Below, in pieces: positions 12,120 through 24,776 of a stretch of 64,000 nucleotides of DNA; position 1 is the stretch's first letter; each line of letters opens with the position of its first letter. The notes under the pieces were generated by a model that was given only the letters and a program-made list of their open reading frames with translations, searched no databases and was not told where the DNA came from. The translations under genes and the position numbers were made by a program. The stretch comes from Epiperipatus broadwayi (Eukaryota > Onychophora > Udeonychophora > Euonychophora > Peripatidae). The stretch spans positions 498,001-562,000 of the forward strand of contig JAQFVV010006543.1 of assembly GCA_028023455.1 (NCBI GenBank), written 5' to 3'.

Positions 12120-13862
12120 AATAAAATTTGATGACTCATTTTTGGCATTTGGATTTTATGTTAATCATAATGATGTGGAACATCCTATTAATGAAGTTTT
12201 GACTGCTAAGAGAATGAATCTATCCAACATCTTAGTACCAAATATGCAATGTACAGAAATCAACCAAAGGAATATTTTGAATACAAAAAAATGTTTTGAG
12301 AAATTTGTTGCTGCCAACAAAAACTATTTACTTGCATTTTATAAAACTTTTTATTTAATTACAGGAAAAAATATGGAGACGAAATTTGTAAAATTCTTAT
12401 AGCAAATGATACAGTTGCCCGAAGAATTTCTGAAATCAGGAATGACCAATTACAGCAGTTTATTACTAGGCTAGTCTTAAGAATAGCCAAAGTTTGCAAT
12501 TCAGATGGATGAAACAACTGATATTTTTAAACTTGGCACAGTTGTTATTTTATTTAAGATAATATAAATCATTCTATCACACTCGACGACGTAAAGCTGT
12601 AACAACAAATAGAAAAATAAATTAAATGGCTAAGCGCTTTCAAGAAGATGTACTTCTCATATGTTCATGAAGGAAATATACATGAAGAATTCTTTTTTTT
12701 TTTGTCACTATTTTGGGAGTGTTTACAAAAGGGAAAGACATTTATATTAAAGTTGATGAATTTTTCACAAGTGAGAGTTTACAATGGAGTAATTACATCA
12801 GTGTCTGTACAGATGGTGACTGGGGCAATAATGGATGAGAATATTGGATTTGTATTAAATTTAAAGCTGAAAACAATGAACATGTCATTTTTATTCACTG
12901 CATGATCCATTGGGAAGCACTCATAGTCAAAAAAAAATATCATCAGATTTAAATGCTACACTTTGAAATGCTATCAGAATGATTAATTTTAGAAAAAGCT
13001 GCACTCTTAACAGTCATCTATTTTCAAACCTTTACAAAGATAGGAATTCCAAATGTCAAACCTTATTGCTACATGCAGAAGGATGGTGGCTCTGAAGAGG
13101 GTGATGTTTAGACAGATTATTATAGTTGAAAGATAATGTTATATTTTTAACTGAGCAGAAATGTAATTTTGTTGATTTTTTTCACAATGAAGTCTGGCTT
13201 TTAAACCTATATTATTTGTTAGATATTTTTAAAAAATTGAACGATTTAAACATGTCATTTCAAGAAAATAATTGTAACATATTTATGTTAAAATATAAAA
13301 TTGGAAGTTTTGTTTTAAAAGTGGACATGTGGAAAAAATAGAATGGAAAATGAATCTTTAGAAATGTTTAATTATATTTGCTTTTATAATTGAAAATAAT
13401 CTTTCTAAAGATTTAATTCAAAAAGTTATAATTGATCATTTGAAATGTCTGAAGACACAACTTCAAAAACACTTTCTTTCAACATTTGATGTTGAAAAAG
13501 AAATTTAAGTTCATAAACCATACTTAATTGAAATGATTAATGTCAGACATTTACCATTAAATGCTTAAGAAGTATTTGCCATGTTATCAAGTGACGCAGG
13601 TTTAAAACTTGAGTTTTCCAAAAAAAATCATTAATCGAATTTTGACTTTGGATTAAGAGAGAATTTCCAACAGTTGTTTCTGAAATGGCCCTAAACATAC
13701 TTCTAACATTTTGTACTAAGTATTTATGTGAAGCAGCATTTTCAGCATTAACGTTTATAAAATCAAAAAATCAGTCAACTCTCCAAACCGTTGAAAAAGC
13801 TCTACATCCTGTAGTGTCAATCAATATTCACCCAAGATTTAATTCTTTGTGTAAAAGTTAAC
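12120..13862 (+). pseudogene. hAT transposase, ZBED5/SCAND3-like, degenerate
   Basis: Pieces in all three frames line up in order with the hAT transposases related to vertebrate ZBED5/GTF2IRD2. They are: a decayed BED-finger-like start (LTAKRMN and ...CFEKFVAANKNYLLA, about 12200-12345); GDEICKILIANDTVARRI (about 12376-12430); MDETTDI with its catalytic-region acid (about 12506-12527); a CTDG-like segment (about 12805-12820); a HCMIH-like segment (about 12895-12915); and the C-terminal dimerisation motif KYLCEAAFSALTFIKSKN (about 13716-13770). Cysteines of the finger are lost, and there are many stops and frameshifts. The enzyme would have cut and rejoined the element ends. This copy cannot. 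Confidence 0.8.
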
Positions 13863-14067
13863 AAGCATGCCAAGCTCATTAGTTTAAATATTTGTCTTTG
13901 TCTTCAGTGGATAATAAAAAATGTTCATATGTATGTAGACCAAAGATTTGTTTTCAAATAAATTTTCTTTATGATTTATTATCAGGAAATGTTTAATTTG
14001 TATCCCTAATTTATATACCTTTATACCCAGAATTGTGAAAGTATTTTTCTTGGCTAAAAGAAGTCAC

Positions 14068-14739
14068 TGTAGTGTTTGTAAAAATGGCAGACATTTTTGT
14101 GCACTCCAGAAAAACTAGAATTTATTCGTAAGGCTGTTTTTAGATCGCGCTCTGATAGCTGAGGAATTTAATTAGTGCATTGACGTAATGGCGATCGACA
14201 ATTCCTAGAAATATTTGCTAATTACAAATGCTTCTAGATAAGAGACGTTACCTTATTGGTCAGTGCATTAATTGAGATCGTTGCAGTTTTCAGAGAGCGA
14301 ATAGAAGACGGTGTAACATCTAGCAGGAATTAGAGGACAACTCCAATAGAGAGCAGTCAGGCAGTAGTGAGTAGCGAGCAGTATTGGAGAGACGTCTGTT
14401 TAACATCAGCAAAGATATCTCGCGTCAGTGCTGGCGGTAAATGACTAGCACTCCCAGTGAAAATGTAGTTCACGGGTGTAGCTGAAAGACACCGCAGCAG
14501 AGAAGAGCATTAGTTGCAAGAAAAGCATTAGTTGCAAGAAAAGCATTAGTTGCAAGAAGAGAATTAGTTGCAAAGCAGAGCATTAGTTGCAGAGTAGAAG
14601 CATTCATTGCAGAGCAAGGCATTCGTTGGAGAGCACTCGTTGGAAAAGAACAGCGTGGGAATTGTATAACGTTATTTGCTGATCGCACAGTATGACTTGC
14701 AGTTATAACCTTGGAACAGTCGTAAGTGCGGATATTACA
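14068..14739 (+). mobile_element. solo LTR (family L1) nested in the hAT element
   Basis: The 672-bp segment starts TGTAGTG and ends ATATTACA. It is flanked by a perfect 5-bp duplication GTCAC at 14063-14067 and 14740-14744. Joining the flanks restores the hAT right end, which independently supports the boundaries. It is GC-richer than its surroundings, contains a minisatellite (14490-14645) and has no coding capacity. A TG...CA segment with a 5-bp TSD is the signature of a solo LTR left by recombination between the two LTRs of a retrotransposon. Orientation is assigned arbitrarily from the TGT...ACA ends. Confidence 0.75.
14490..14645 (+). repeat. minisatellite, about eight units of 16-20 bp
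   Basis: The unit GCATTAGTTGCAAGAAAA repeats with small length and base changes; the first units are nearly identical and later ones drift to GCATTCGTTGGAGA. It lies inside the solo LTR. The antisense ORF of 72 codons that it generates (14470-14688 minus) has a repetitive translation and is an artefact. Confidence 0.85.
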
Positions 14740-14778
14740 GTCACAAGTGGAAAAAGTTTGAGAAGTCCAGGCTTATAT

Positions 14779-15480
14779 GATTTTTATCAATGTGAAATTG
14801 TTTCTGACTATTTTGGTAAAAAAAATCTCCACAAAAAAATAAACAAAAACTGTTATTATTTGTGAGTTTATAAAAAGTTTGAGCATATGAAGTGTCGAAG
14901 TTGAGCTGAGATCTACGATTTTGAGCACTAGAGTTCACCAGTTTATCAATTTACTAAATTATGCAAAACTATTTTTTATCTTCTAACAATTTTTCCCCAA
15001 GTTATCATTTGACAAAAATAATCTGCACTATAAATTTGCAAATAATATAGGTCCAAAGAATTTTTGGAAAAAATTATCAACATGTGAACAAAATAATCAA
15101 CGGGAATTATTGCATGACTGATGTCTACAAATTTTTGATTATTATTATTTATTTATTTTTTTGTGGTTGTTGAATGAAGTTCAGGTTTTATATTTTTTTA
15201 AAAATATGGTAGTGAAAAACATATACAGTACATTAATTGAAGTGATCTTACCAATATCCATTTTTAAATAATATGCCAACCGGTACAAATTCGCTTACAA
15301 ATAATGTATGCAAACTGTTCGAATTCTTAAAATTGATCTAAATTATAGCTTTTAAAAAAATCAACATTTACGTATTTTAAAATATATCTTCTTTCTCTCA
15401 CGCATGCGCGTAAAACAAATAATTAATAAACTTAATTTCGTTTTGTCCTTTTAAAATGTAATTTCTTATATTACTGTGGA
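14779..15480. other. AT-rich non-coding DNA
   Basis: No gene or bounded element seen. Confidence 0.55.
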
Positions 15481-15484
15481 AAAT

Positions 15485-16087
15485 CTCATCGCAATGGTAA
15501 AGTATCAAACTCTGGAGTTTGGGATCAAAGTATCGATTCCGTTATTGATATTCCCGCCCTTGAAATTCTTATGAACGTTTGAACAATAAGTCTTTCGAAT
15601 ATTTATTTATTTACCCAAATATTGCATTTATAAATTATTCAAACGATTATTATAATGCATCTAAAAATGCCAAGCACGCGCATATTTCAATATTTTAAAA
15701 CAAACTTTCCTCTAATTTTACTACCGATTGATGACAAAATAATGATAAAAAAATATTACTTCAAGTAATTAACTTATATACGAGCAATTTAACAAATACT
15801 GTATCTTTATAACAAAGTCAATGGAGTCACTTTTAACTAGTGCTGCCCTCTTTTTCTTTAGTCTTATGATCAATGGCAAAAATATTTACTAATTTAAGAA
15901 GTATCTTAAACATTCTTAAACAATTACATAATTGTAAAAATTAAAATTCTGACATCATTATTTTGAAAAAAATTATTTAAAAATGTATTACGTTGTGTTA
16001 GATATATTAACTTATATTTGAAATATATTTCATGCTTGAACATAGCTATTAAACAATCTTTAAATAATATTATTATTAGGCTACTAT
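15485..16087 (+). repeat. interspersed repeat G, copy 1
   Basis: The order of landmarks, a TATCGATTCC-like segment, then a long T-rich stretch, then ACTAGTGCTGCC near 15838 followed by TGATCAATG, recurs in the same orientation near 45.8-46.3 kb and 57.8-58.7 kb. Similarity is moderate, indicating an old family. No ORF and no clear termini, so the type of element is unknown. Confidence 0.5.
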
Positions 16088-16095
16088 TTATAGTA

Positions 16096-17543
16096 GGTGC
16101 AAATTTAGTACGCGATCTCTGCCATTTTGAATTTCAAAATCGACCAAAAACATCGTCTGACACATCTAAGTGATAGAAAAGTATGCGAAACGCAAGAAAA
16201 CGAAATCTTACAAAATAGATATGAGATCGCATAATTTTAAAAAAAAGTAAGGCCAAAACGTGAAAAATCGAAGGTATATATATAAAAGTCAAACTAAAAC
16301 TTAATTCATTTTACAATTAATTGTATTTTTTCTTACCAGAAGATATTCCCTTTGTTTGCAAAATTTCAGGTTCTGTATCTCATTTTAAATTATAAAATCA
16401 AATAATTTATATATAGAGAGAGCAAGATTACAAATAAAATAGTTTTAAACCTTAATCAATAAATGTTAGCCATCCTTCGTTAAATTTAATACATATTTTT
16501 TAGAATCTAAACAATATGCTTTGATATGATGGGGGGGGGGGGGGGTAAGAAAAGAAACTTTAAAAAAAAAAACTTTTAAATCTTGTTATTGTTGAGTTTA
16601 AAATCTAAGAGGTTTTGCTCTGCTCTTCCTAGAGAGGGGGAAACAAACAATTTAATTTCCCTCACCATTCAAAGTAAACTATAAAAAATCATTTTATAAC
16701 TTTTTATAGATTCTAAAATTAGTGAAATAAAGTTAAGCCAGTATATATATACAGCCTAGTTTACAAAAATAATATTAATTTCAGCTAATTTATTAAAGAT
16801 TATTTAGTTTTCATATGAATACCGCTATTATAGACTGCTTACTTGTACACAAACATATATAGAAATTAATATTATTTTTGTAAACTAGGCTGTATATATA
16901 TATATTTACTGGCTTAACTTTATTTCACTAATTTTAGAATCTATAAAAAGTTATAAAATGATTTTTTATAGTTTACTTTGAATGGTGAGGGAAATTAAAT
17001 TGTTTGTTTTCCCCTCTCTAGGAAGAGCAGAGCAAAAACTCTTAAGATTTTAAACTCAACAATAACAAGATTTAAAAGTGTTTTTTTTTTTTTTTTTAAA
17101 GTTTCTTTTCTTACCTCCCCCCCCCCCCCCATCATATCAAAGCATATTGTTTAGATTCTAAGACATATGTATTAAATTTAACGAAGGATGGCTAACATTT
17201 ATTGATTAAAGTTTAAAACTATTTTATTTGTAATCTTGCTCTCACTATATATAAATTATTTGATTTATAATTTAAAATGAGATACAGAATCTGAAATTTT
17301 GCAAGCAAAGGGAAGAAAAATACAATTAATTGTAAAATAAATTAAGTTTTAGTTTGACTTTTATATATATATACCTTCGATTTTTCACGTTTGGCCTTGC
17401 TTTTTTTTTAATATGCGATCTCATATCTATTTTGTAAGATTTTCATTTTTTTGCTTACTTTTTTATCACTTAGATGTGTCAGACGATGTTTTTGGTCGAT
17501 TTTGAAATTCAAAATGACGGAGATCGCGTATTAAATTTGCACC
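16096..17543. mobile_element. 1.45-kb foldback transposon with 8-bp TSD
   Basis: Two arms of about 690 bp (16096-16784 and 16862-17543) are near-perfect reverse complements around a spacer of about 77 bp. The ends are GGTGCAAATTTAGTACGC and its inverse (one or two differences). A perfect 8-bp duplication TTATAGTA lies at 16088-16095 and 17544-17551. Each arm carries a mononucleotide tract, G at 16530-16545 and the matching C tract near 17117-17130. There is no ORF, so it is a non-autonomous foldback/MITE-type element. An 8-bp TSD fits hAT or Merlin-like enzymes, but the end sequence does not settle the superfamily. Confidence 0.85.
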
Positions 17544-17788
17544 TTATAGTATCCATTAACTTTTGCATGAGTTTCATTCTGCTGTAAATTCAAATTAGAT
17601 ATTAGTAGTGACAAGGACAAACCTTTATCAATATAATCTTTTAATCATCTTCTCTTTCTCATAATCCTTAATATCAAATCATAAACATTACTTCCTTACG
17701 ACTCCAAGAAATAAGATTTAGTATTCAAAAACAACTTTTTGACATAGACATATTCCATGTCTAAGAAGGACAAGACAAACATATCACA

Positions 17789-17955
17789 ATCAAAATAAGA
17801 GTCATAGATCACATGACCTTATCTCTTAAGCTTGTAAGTTATAAACAGTGAGGATTGCCAATTCCTCAACAAGCTTTGTGATAAATGCTTCCTGACAGAT
17901 ATTTTAAGTGTTGGCTCTGGCTAAGCATTTATCACAAAGCTTGTTGAGGAATTGG
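17789..17955. mobile_element. small inverted insertion with 13-bp TSD
   Basis: A 13-bp duplication CAAACATATCACA at 17776-17788 and 17956-17968 brackets 167 bp. Within it, about 42 bp at 17852-17893 is the inverted copy of 17914-17955 (CCAATTCCTCAACAAGC and its complement). The structure matches the larger hammerhead-bearing insertions, but no ribozyme core lies inside, so it may be a short member of another such family. Confidence 0.65.
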
Positions 17956-18350
17956 CAAACATATCACATTATCTTAAATAGATTTTGAAGAGTTGTTATT
18001 GATAACTTAATTTGAGTAATCAATGGATAAAGATAAAGTGTTATAAAATTCCTAATATACAAAACCGACTAGTTTTTGTTCCTGCATTCTGCCTTCATCA
18101 GTGAAGGCTAGGATTTAATGCTGGAACTAAGAATTACAGTTGTCATAGAAATGAGTGTCATTTTAGCAGAAATTTGTCCTGCTGTCAGAATTATGCAAGG
18201 GAATTAGTTTGGATTAGAAACTTTAGGGTCTTTAAAAAATAAGAATATTAAATTGAATGGTATAAAGAAGTTAAGGTAATGCAAAAATTGGTCAATCTGA
18301 AGATTGGGATTTAGAGCATTACTCCATCTGGTGTACATTATTACTGGACT

Positions 18351-20407
18351 TTACAATGAACAGCTTTAATATAGGAAAAACGATATCTGCAACTACCAGG
18401 GCGCCATCTAGGCATTTAAACCTAGAAAAATTTATAAAGTAGGCAGATACGCGCTGTTAAGATTCCACTTTATTTAAATATTCTGATCGTTAGCCCAAGT
18501 CACTAGCTCAGTGGAGACGCAGAGATAAAAATCTATAAATTTTATATCTTAAATATAAAAGAATAAAAGCCACTGCCAGAAATTAACACATAAAAATATT
18601 TATTTATGCACATATAAAATAACATTTAAATTTTGAGGAATAAATTCAACATTTTAGATTTTTATATTAACTTTTAATTTTACATTTAACTAAGTTTCAA
18701 TGAGTTTAATATTTTATTTAGATAGTCAAGTATGAATAGACTACATAGATCTGCATTTGAAAAGAAAATATTCTTCCCTGATTTAACCTTAGGCAACAAA
18801 TTTCGCAACCAAACTGGCGCCAATCCATCTGATACATTCATGTATTCAATGTAGCATGATACGACAACACAAAATACTATACTGTCCGGAAACGTACATC
18901 TGAACAATAAGTAGAAATAGAGAAGACATTGACTTTCCACCAACAGGAATGTGACATCTGTTGGCAAGTAGAACAATAAACAAAAAACTCCATAGGAATG
19001 GACTGCGGTCTTCTGCCGACTTACAAACCCATCCATAGGCAAACAGAGGGTGTGTGGCGTATATCTATAATCCTGCCTGTAGCAGACCTCATACTACATC
19101 TGCTAATTACACAAATATATCCAATCCATTGAACCAATTCAACTACGAAATGAATAACCTAAGATTACCCTCCCTTAATATAACTTTACAAAACTATATA
19201 GCCATTCACGCCCGACTTAAATTTAACATTTAAATACGTTCGCACAAATGCATTTTATAAAATTTGTTTTAAAATGTTGAGTACAGATCAGCTGCACAGA
19301 TTCCACGGTCAAAAACATTCCAAATTAAACACAACCGATCAAAATACAAAATCATCGATAAACGTCACTTGCATAGGGAATATACAAATCCCATTAGCAT
19401 TCATCGTAAGATGCTTGCAGTGATATCGTTGACATATATTCTAATCGAATGTGAAAACCACAACATTATCAACCGCTAACAAATCTATGCAATGTCTATA
19501 CCCAACCTTAAATTTCATCAATTAAAATTTAAACAATTTATACAATAAGAAAGGAAAAAAAATGGAAATGATTTTTATCAATCGGAAAACATATAAAATT
19601 AAACATTATTAATTGATTTAAAAACTTACAAAAGTCAGATAAGAGTCCGTTTTAACATTTAAGTTGGCTTGTTTATTAATTTGTAAAACTTGACGAAAGT
19701 TCGTAATTGATTTTAATAATTGTTCATTTCATATAGCTTATGGTAGAAGAGTCCAGGTTTCTGCTTTTAATTCCCGCGATGCCTCCATTGGAAGATAATG
19801 GCCTGGAGATGGCAATAGCTGGTTCAAGGTATCACAGTCTTTTCATTTTTCTTTTAAATAGAGAGTGTGGTATGTGCGTCCTACCACAATTCTCAAACAC
19901 ACAACGCTGGAACTCCCGAAAAAACTGTATTTCCCTTTTTATATTATCCACACAGATTCAATTAACAAAACGTCACTAATCCATCACTTTCGTTAGGGTC
20001 CGAGCCAAGGCTTAGTGCTTCCATTGGTCAAGCTAAAATCTCTTTCTTCTCTTATCTAACTTTTCATCTGACTTTTTAATTACACAGCTTTTAGATAATT
20101 AATGAACAATCATTTCCATTTACAGATTACAGGAATTAATTAATACCTGTTTTTATTTTAACTTACGTTATTTTTTTATTAAAATATTTTTTATATTTCA
20201 ATCTTGTATTTTTTTATTAAAAAAAATACGTTCAAATACTTTTTTTTTTGTTTATGAAAAAAATATTTTTAAAGTTTAGCATCTGTGCGAATATATATAT
20301 ATGTTTAACAAACATTTTAATTTTAGCGTTTAGTTTTTTCCTTTTATTTGCGAACTTTTAAGTTTTTATTTTAAATTAATGTAACGACATATTTATATAT
20401 CGTTACA
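18351..20407 (-). mobile_element. LTR family L3, copy 1 (minus)
   Basis: About 2.05 kb aligns in inverted orientation with 38061-40226. Shared landmarks include the GGCGCCATCT segment near 18400, the GACTTGGGCTAACx segment (inverted, near 18495) and a TATA-type motif. The 5' end in element orientation is TGTAACG, at 20407. The other end is decayed, and I could not find a matching target-site duplication. The 118-codon minus-strand ORF inside (18686-19042) is not conserved as an open frame in the other copy, so I do not call it a gene. It is probably a solo LTR. Confidence 0.6.
19936..19943 (-). promoter_or_regulatory. TATA-box candidate in LTR L3 copy 1
   Basis: On the minus strand it reads TATAAAAA followed by GGG. 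The equivalent place in the other copy reads TATAAAAG (38516-38523). Conservation between two otherwise diverged LTRs suggests it is the retroelement's core promoter. Confidence 0.45.
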
Positions 20408-21912
20408 ATAGGATACATATAACTGCGCTCAGAAGCACAAAAGTGACCATATCAGGTATCATGTGTAGCTGTCATTAATATTAATCTTTCTTACTTAAAG
20501 GTAGAAGATCCCTTAAAATGTAAAGAGGTTTGTCTCTAAAATATATAAAATCTGACGTGTAAGCAGATATAAACAGCTGTGATAATAAATTAGCTTGGGT
20601 TTAAAACTTCAGAGTTTTTTAAAAGTTCAGATTATTAGTATAAATAGTTTAAAGTAGTAAAGACTGGCTGCAATATATGTAAGCATATTAATTCCAAATT
20701 TGAATTCACGACATTACTTTTGAAGAGGACGCACCAAAATAGATTTGTACAGAGATATAGATTTTGCAGCACCATAACATCTGTAGTCCATTAACTGATC
20801 AAACTAGTAGATGATACTAATGCAGAGTTAAAGTAATTGCTTTTGAATACTAGAGTTGCTTCTACTGGCAGTGAACTTTAGCAATATTCTTGACGAAATT
20901 GTGAGTTTTTAAGAAACTACTTACTGTCTAGCATACCAGAGAGTAATGATGTTCTTTCAAGGAAAGCATATTTAATGATATTATCTTTGGTTCCTACAAT
21001 TCTAAAATTATCTTAAAATTACAAAAATTATATAAAAATGGATCCACTTGAGAACTTGGACATATATCTTATCCTAATTAATGCATTAATTGTCTGACTT
21101 TCTTAAAAAACTTGTCTGTGCTGATTGAGTTATCTTCAATAGCAGTGATCTTTTTGAAGAAGAGTACATGTTTTAATATCTGGTCAAAACTCATAAACTT
21201 AGAAATAATGCTCTTGACTTTGATCATATTTGATATTCTCTATTGGAAGAAATTGATGATGAAAACCTTAACTTTTAATAACATTGTAAAATATTAGCAA
21301 GTATCACATCCTAAAAGAGTAATACAAACCAATTATATTTTTGGTATCCCAACCAAAATGTAATACCAAATGACTTTTTATTTTTTGGAAGTCACTCTGT
21401 TCAACATCAGCATTTTCCTTTTTGATTAAATCAATATTTTTCAATGCCACAATGCTATTATTCTTAAATATCTAAACAAACTGATATTATTTTGCTTTCA
21501 AAAATACCAATCATTTTAATTAATACCATAATTGTATAACTAGGACTGGTCTAAAAAAAATTTCTGCTTTATGCAATAGCATATTTTGACACCCCTTCTT
21601 GCTAAAGAAAACTGATGATTATTTAAATTCATGATGATAATCTAGGCTTCATTATGTTTGGCCATAAATTTATTAATGAACAACAATAAAATAAAATGAT
21701 GTATTATTATTAATTTAATGTCATCAGATATCGATATGTATGCAAAGTCCCATATTGTTTATTCATATCGTATTCTTTTTCATTGCAACATTCAATGTCT
21801 TATAGTTTTTTTTTTCTATCACACAATTGGAATACAAATATTATTTTAAAAGGCAAATCCTAATAGCTATATGAAAAAAATTATTTAACAATCAGTGTAA
21901 CTAACAATATGC
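20408..21912. other. AT-rich DNA with a diverged repeat (H)
   Basis: No gene. A segment about 21090-21480 aligns in the same orientation with 52690-53080. On the minus strand both give broken frames, and I cannot identify the protein with confidence. The rest shows nothing I can bound. Confidence 0.45.
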
Positions 21913-24776
21913 TGAAACAGGAAGATTGCTCTGCAAGTCTTCGTTTCACCTTTCTCTTACATTTCACCTACCCTTATACCTAAATTCGAATCCCAAATCG
22001 TTCGTAGTGTGTCTGTACGGCCATTTATATACTAAAATCCCACCTAAAATAAACCACGTAGGCATTATTACTCGTGGAGTCCAATTTTCAACCCTTTATT
22101 TGTATTGATATATAAATGTCGAGTATGTGCATGTTTACATATTCATTTAAAAGGTTATATAGGTAAAACTACACACAGACTACGATGATAACTGTTAAAT
22201 ATTAATATCAATCATTGGAATTATATTATTGGATTGTGGTTGTTGAGTTCATTTATTTTAAAAATATTGTGTTGCAATATTTATTTTCTATTGTAGGTAA
22301 AATAATAATTATTAAAAGTAGTTTATAAACGGATTCATGCAATTACAATCTAAATGTGAAATAATTTAATATTTTTCTAAAATTATAAAGTTCCCGCCAT
22401 TGAAAATTATATAAATATAAAATAAGGCTAGGTTGAGAATATAATAGATTTAAAGTAAAACATGTTGGATTATAAATTCACACTTCGTATGTCTACTTAG
22501 GAATTTCCAATTAGCAAAAGTCTTCAACAGAATGAAATAAATGTTTTAATCTTCTTTCAATCTGAGCATTTCCTGGAATTTATAATTGTAAACTAAAAAA
22601 AAAACCTTAAAATGGATTCCTTCTGATGTTCAGATAAGAAATAACTAATTGATAAGAATGCAAAAGGTTAAAGGTTTGTCATGCCCCAAGGCAGGTTCTT
22701 TTATAAGATAAACAGTATATATTGAATGTTTTTCTTTTGTTTAGGGGAAGGGAAGAAACAAAAGCTGATTCTGATTCTGATGCTGTTTTTCTGCTGTTTG
22801 ATTTTGCGTTTTGATTTTATTTTCTGAGGTTATAAATTTTTTTATTCTGAGAATTCGGACGGTCTGAACTATTATTTTCGGTATGCTGATCCTGATGTTT
22901 TGCTGACCGACCATCTGTGACTTAAATAATCCGCTTTCAATAAAATGTACAAAATGCTGACCTATCATAGAACCGCCAATATGACTGAGTAGAGTCGGCA
23001 CCGTGGCTATTTTCCTTTCGGAAATAGCTGGCCGCTGCCGATGTACCATCTGACGCATCACCAATATGCCTTAAGGAACCGCCTATGCTGCTGCAAACAG
23101 AGACTGAATTAACATGCTGCTAAATCTTATCCACTCCTGAAATGTGCTCCAGCTTCAACCACCCAAGCAACTGAAAGGTAACAAAATTAACCCAAGAGCT
23201 CTTGTGATCTAAAACCCGCTATAGCAAAAACAAACTCCCTTTTTCTCGCCACACTTATTATCATGTATGTTTTAAAAATGTATATTTAAATTTATTGCTC
23301 GATCTAAACCTTGGGTTAATATCAAATTTAAATTGTTTTATTTGCGTATTTTATGGGCTTGCATAGCATCGACCGAGCGAAGCAAATTTTAATTAATGAT
23401 ACTCCCCATTCCTTATAAAGAATGTAATTTTACGTTCACGAGTCCCTCCCTTAAATGAGATATAGTAAGCCGCTCGTTCGATGACTATATTATTTTCTTT
23501 ATAATACCTAGATTTGATTCATAATCTTCCAGGATGTATGCAAGGTGTGGGAATAACTATTGGCAGATGTGGGAGTGCGTGGGTTAATTACATTTTACTT
23601 AAATTCTCGCACTCACACCGTCCTTTTAATGTTAAACTCCATTATTTGTTTTAAGTATTTCTATTGTAATTCTGAGTTTGGGAGAGTGTAGACGCTTTTC
23701 ATCAATGCAGTGAATTGCTTAAGTGCCCAATCTTTCGTTATGTCTTCTTTTTTTGAATCGATTTATATTTTAGTGTTGCTGGCAAGGGTATTCGATGTTG
23801 AGATCACTTTGTTCTTTAAAAGGGCTTTAAACGGCCAAGTCCGTTTCCCCTTTACTTCTTCCTGCGGTTTCCAGTCAATGTGTGTACCAGAGCGTCACAC
23901 CTGGGGATGCTGACGCAGTTCTTCGCAGCCATATGCTAGCATACTCCGATCCTCAGGGCTACGGCCGAGACCAATGTGGGGTGCAACATATGCATCTGAT
24001 TTTATGATTTATTTCTTTATTGTCATCACAAAGTTCCTGTAGTTTAAATGGACTACCACCCTCCATCGTTTCCTAAACCTTGCGAGTACCACTGAATCCC
24101 TTTTAAGTACTTTAAGATAATATCATACTCACACATATATTTCCGCACTAAGCAAGTCACTGCTGCCAAGCTCATTGGAGCCGCTCTGCATTTCTTCTGA
24201 AGTCAGCCTTTATCGTAAAACTATTTAATATCTTTTATTATAAATAATTCCAGTACTCTTATTCTTGGGCTTCGCATATATTCAAGGTTTAGTAAGGCAT
24301 ATTCGTAAACGATAATTGACCCAGGTTATAGATTAACGAGTAAAATGATTTAATCAATTGTAGTTAACCATTTGACGCCACTATTTAATAAATAAATAGT
24401 GCCAGAAATAATATTTAGCCACTTAATAAATCATGTTAATTTAATCAATTCTTTACGTTAGTGTTTATTTTCTGATTCATCTCATTGTCTCGTATTGTCT
24501 GGGTTATACACGTATCTATTAAGACATTCCAAATGCTAGCTGTTAATTTATTTATAAATCTCACATAGTCTCTTCTCTCTCTCTGACCACCGCGGCCTGA
24601 AAAGATGTTGCTATTGTGATGGCGGGTTCGGGCTCCATTGTATTTGGTTGCGTAGTCGATCTGCTGTATTCGAATCCGGTATGACAGGCCCTGAACCCAT
24701 TTTTGGTGCTGCTTTTCGAGTGTGGTGGAGAAACTGTGCAACTTGTTTATGAAATGTGTGAATTCTTATCATTACA
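21913..24776 (+). repeat. 5' LTR of the gag-only retrotransposon
   Basis: It is 2,864 bp, TG...CA. It differs from the 3' LTR by scattered substitutions and one indel: about 35 bp, beginning near 23360, are absent from the other copy near 32060. Short ORFs that appear in both LTRs (for example 22741-23064 minus and its twin at 31441-31764) are mirrored simply because the LTRs are duplicates. They are not preserved in the diverged third LTR at 60.8 kb. Confidence 0.85.

Larger units (their letters stand above)
11119..14770 (+). mobile_element. degenerate hAT transposon with nested LTR
   Basis: The left end begins CAGAGCTTTCCCAAG and the right end, read inward, CTGGACTTCTCAAAC. Both follow the style of hAT (Charlie/ZBED-type) terminal inverted repeats, including TTGCG and GGTTCGC-like motifs close inside. 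The flanks are GCTTACAT (11111-11118) and GCTTATAT (14771-14778), an 8-bp duplication with one mismatch, as expected for hAT. A broken transposase lies inside (12120-13862). A solo LTR (14068-14739) sits just inside the right end, so 672 of the 3,652 bp are a later insertion. Confidence 0.75.

Noticed and set aside
18040-18120. possible hammerhead on the minus strand (CTGATGA ... AAAACTAGTC)
   Set aside because: CTGATGA and CTAGTC are present, but GAAA is missing, stem II is unclear and only part of stem I pairs.
18686-19042. 118-codon minus-strand ORF resembling a small membrane protein
   Set aside because: It is within an LTR and the homologous stretch at 39.1-39.5 kb is not open. The hydrophobic content follows from T-rich DNA.
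22741-23064. 107-codon minus-strand ORF almost identical to one at 31441-31764, suggesting a conserved protein
   Set aside because: It lies in the two LTRs of one element and is duplicated with them. The diverged LTR at 60.8 kb does not keep the frame.
24445-24741. 98-codon minus-strand ORF with a twin at 33113-33409
   Set aside because: Same reason: LTR duplication, no recognisable motif.
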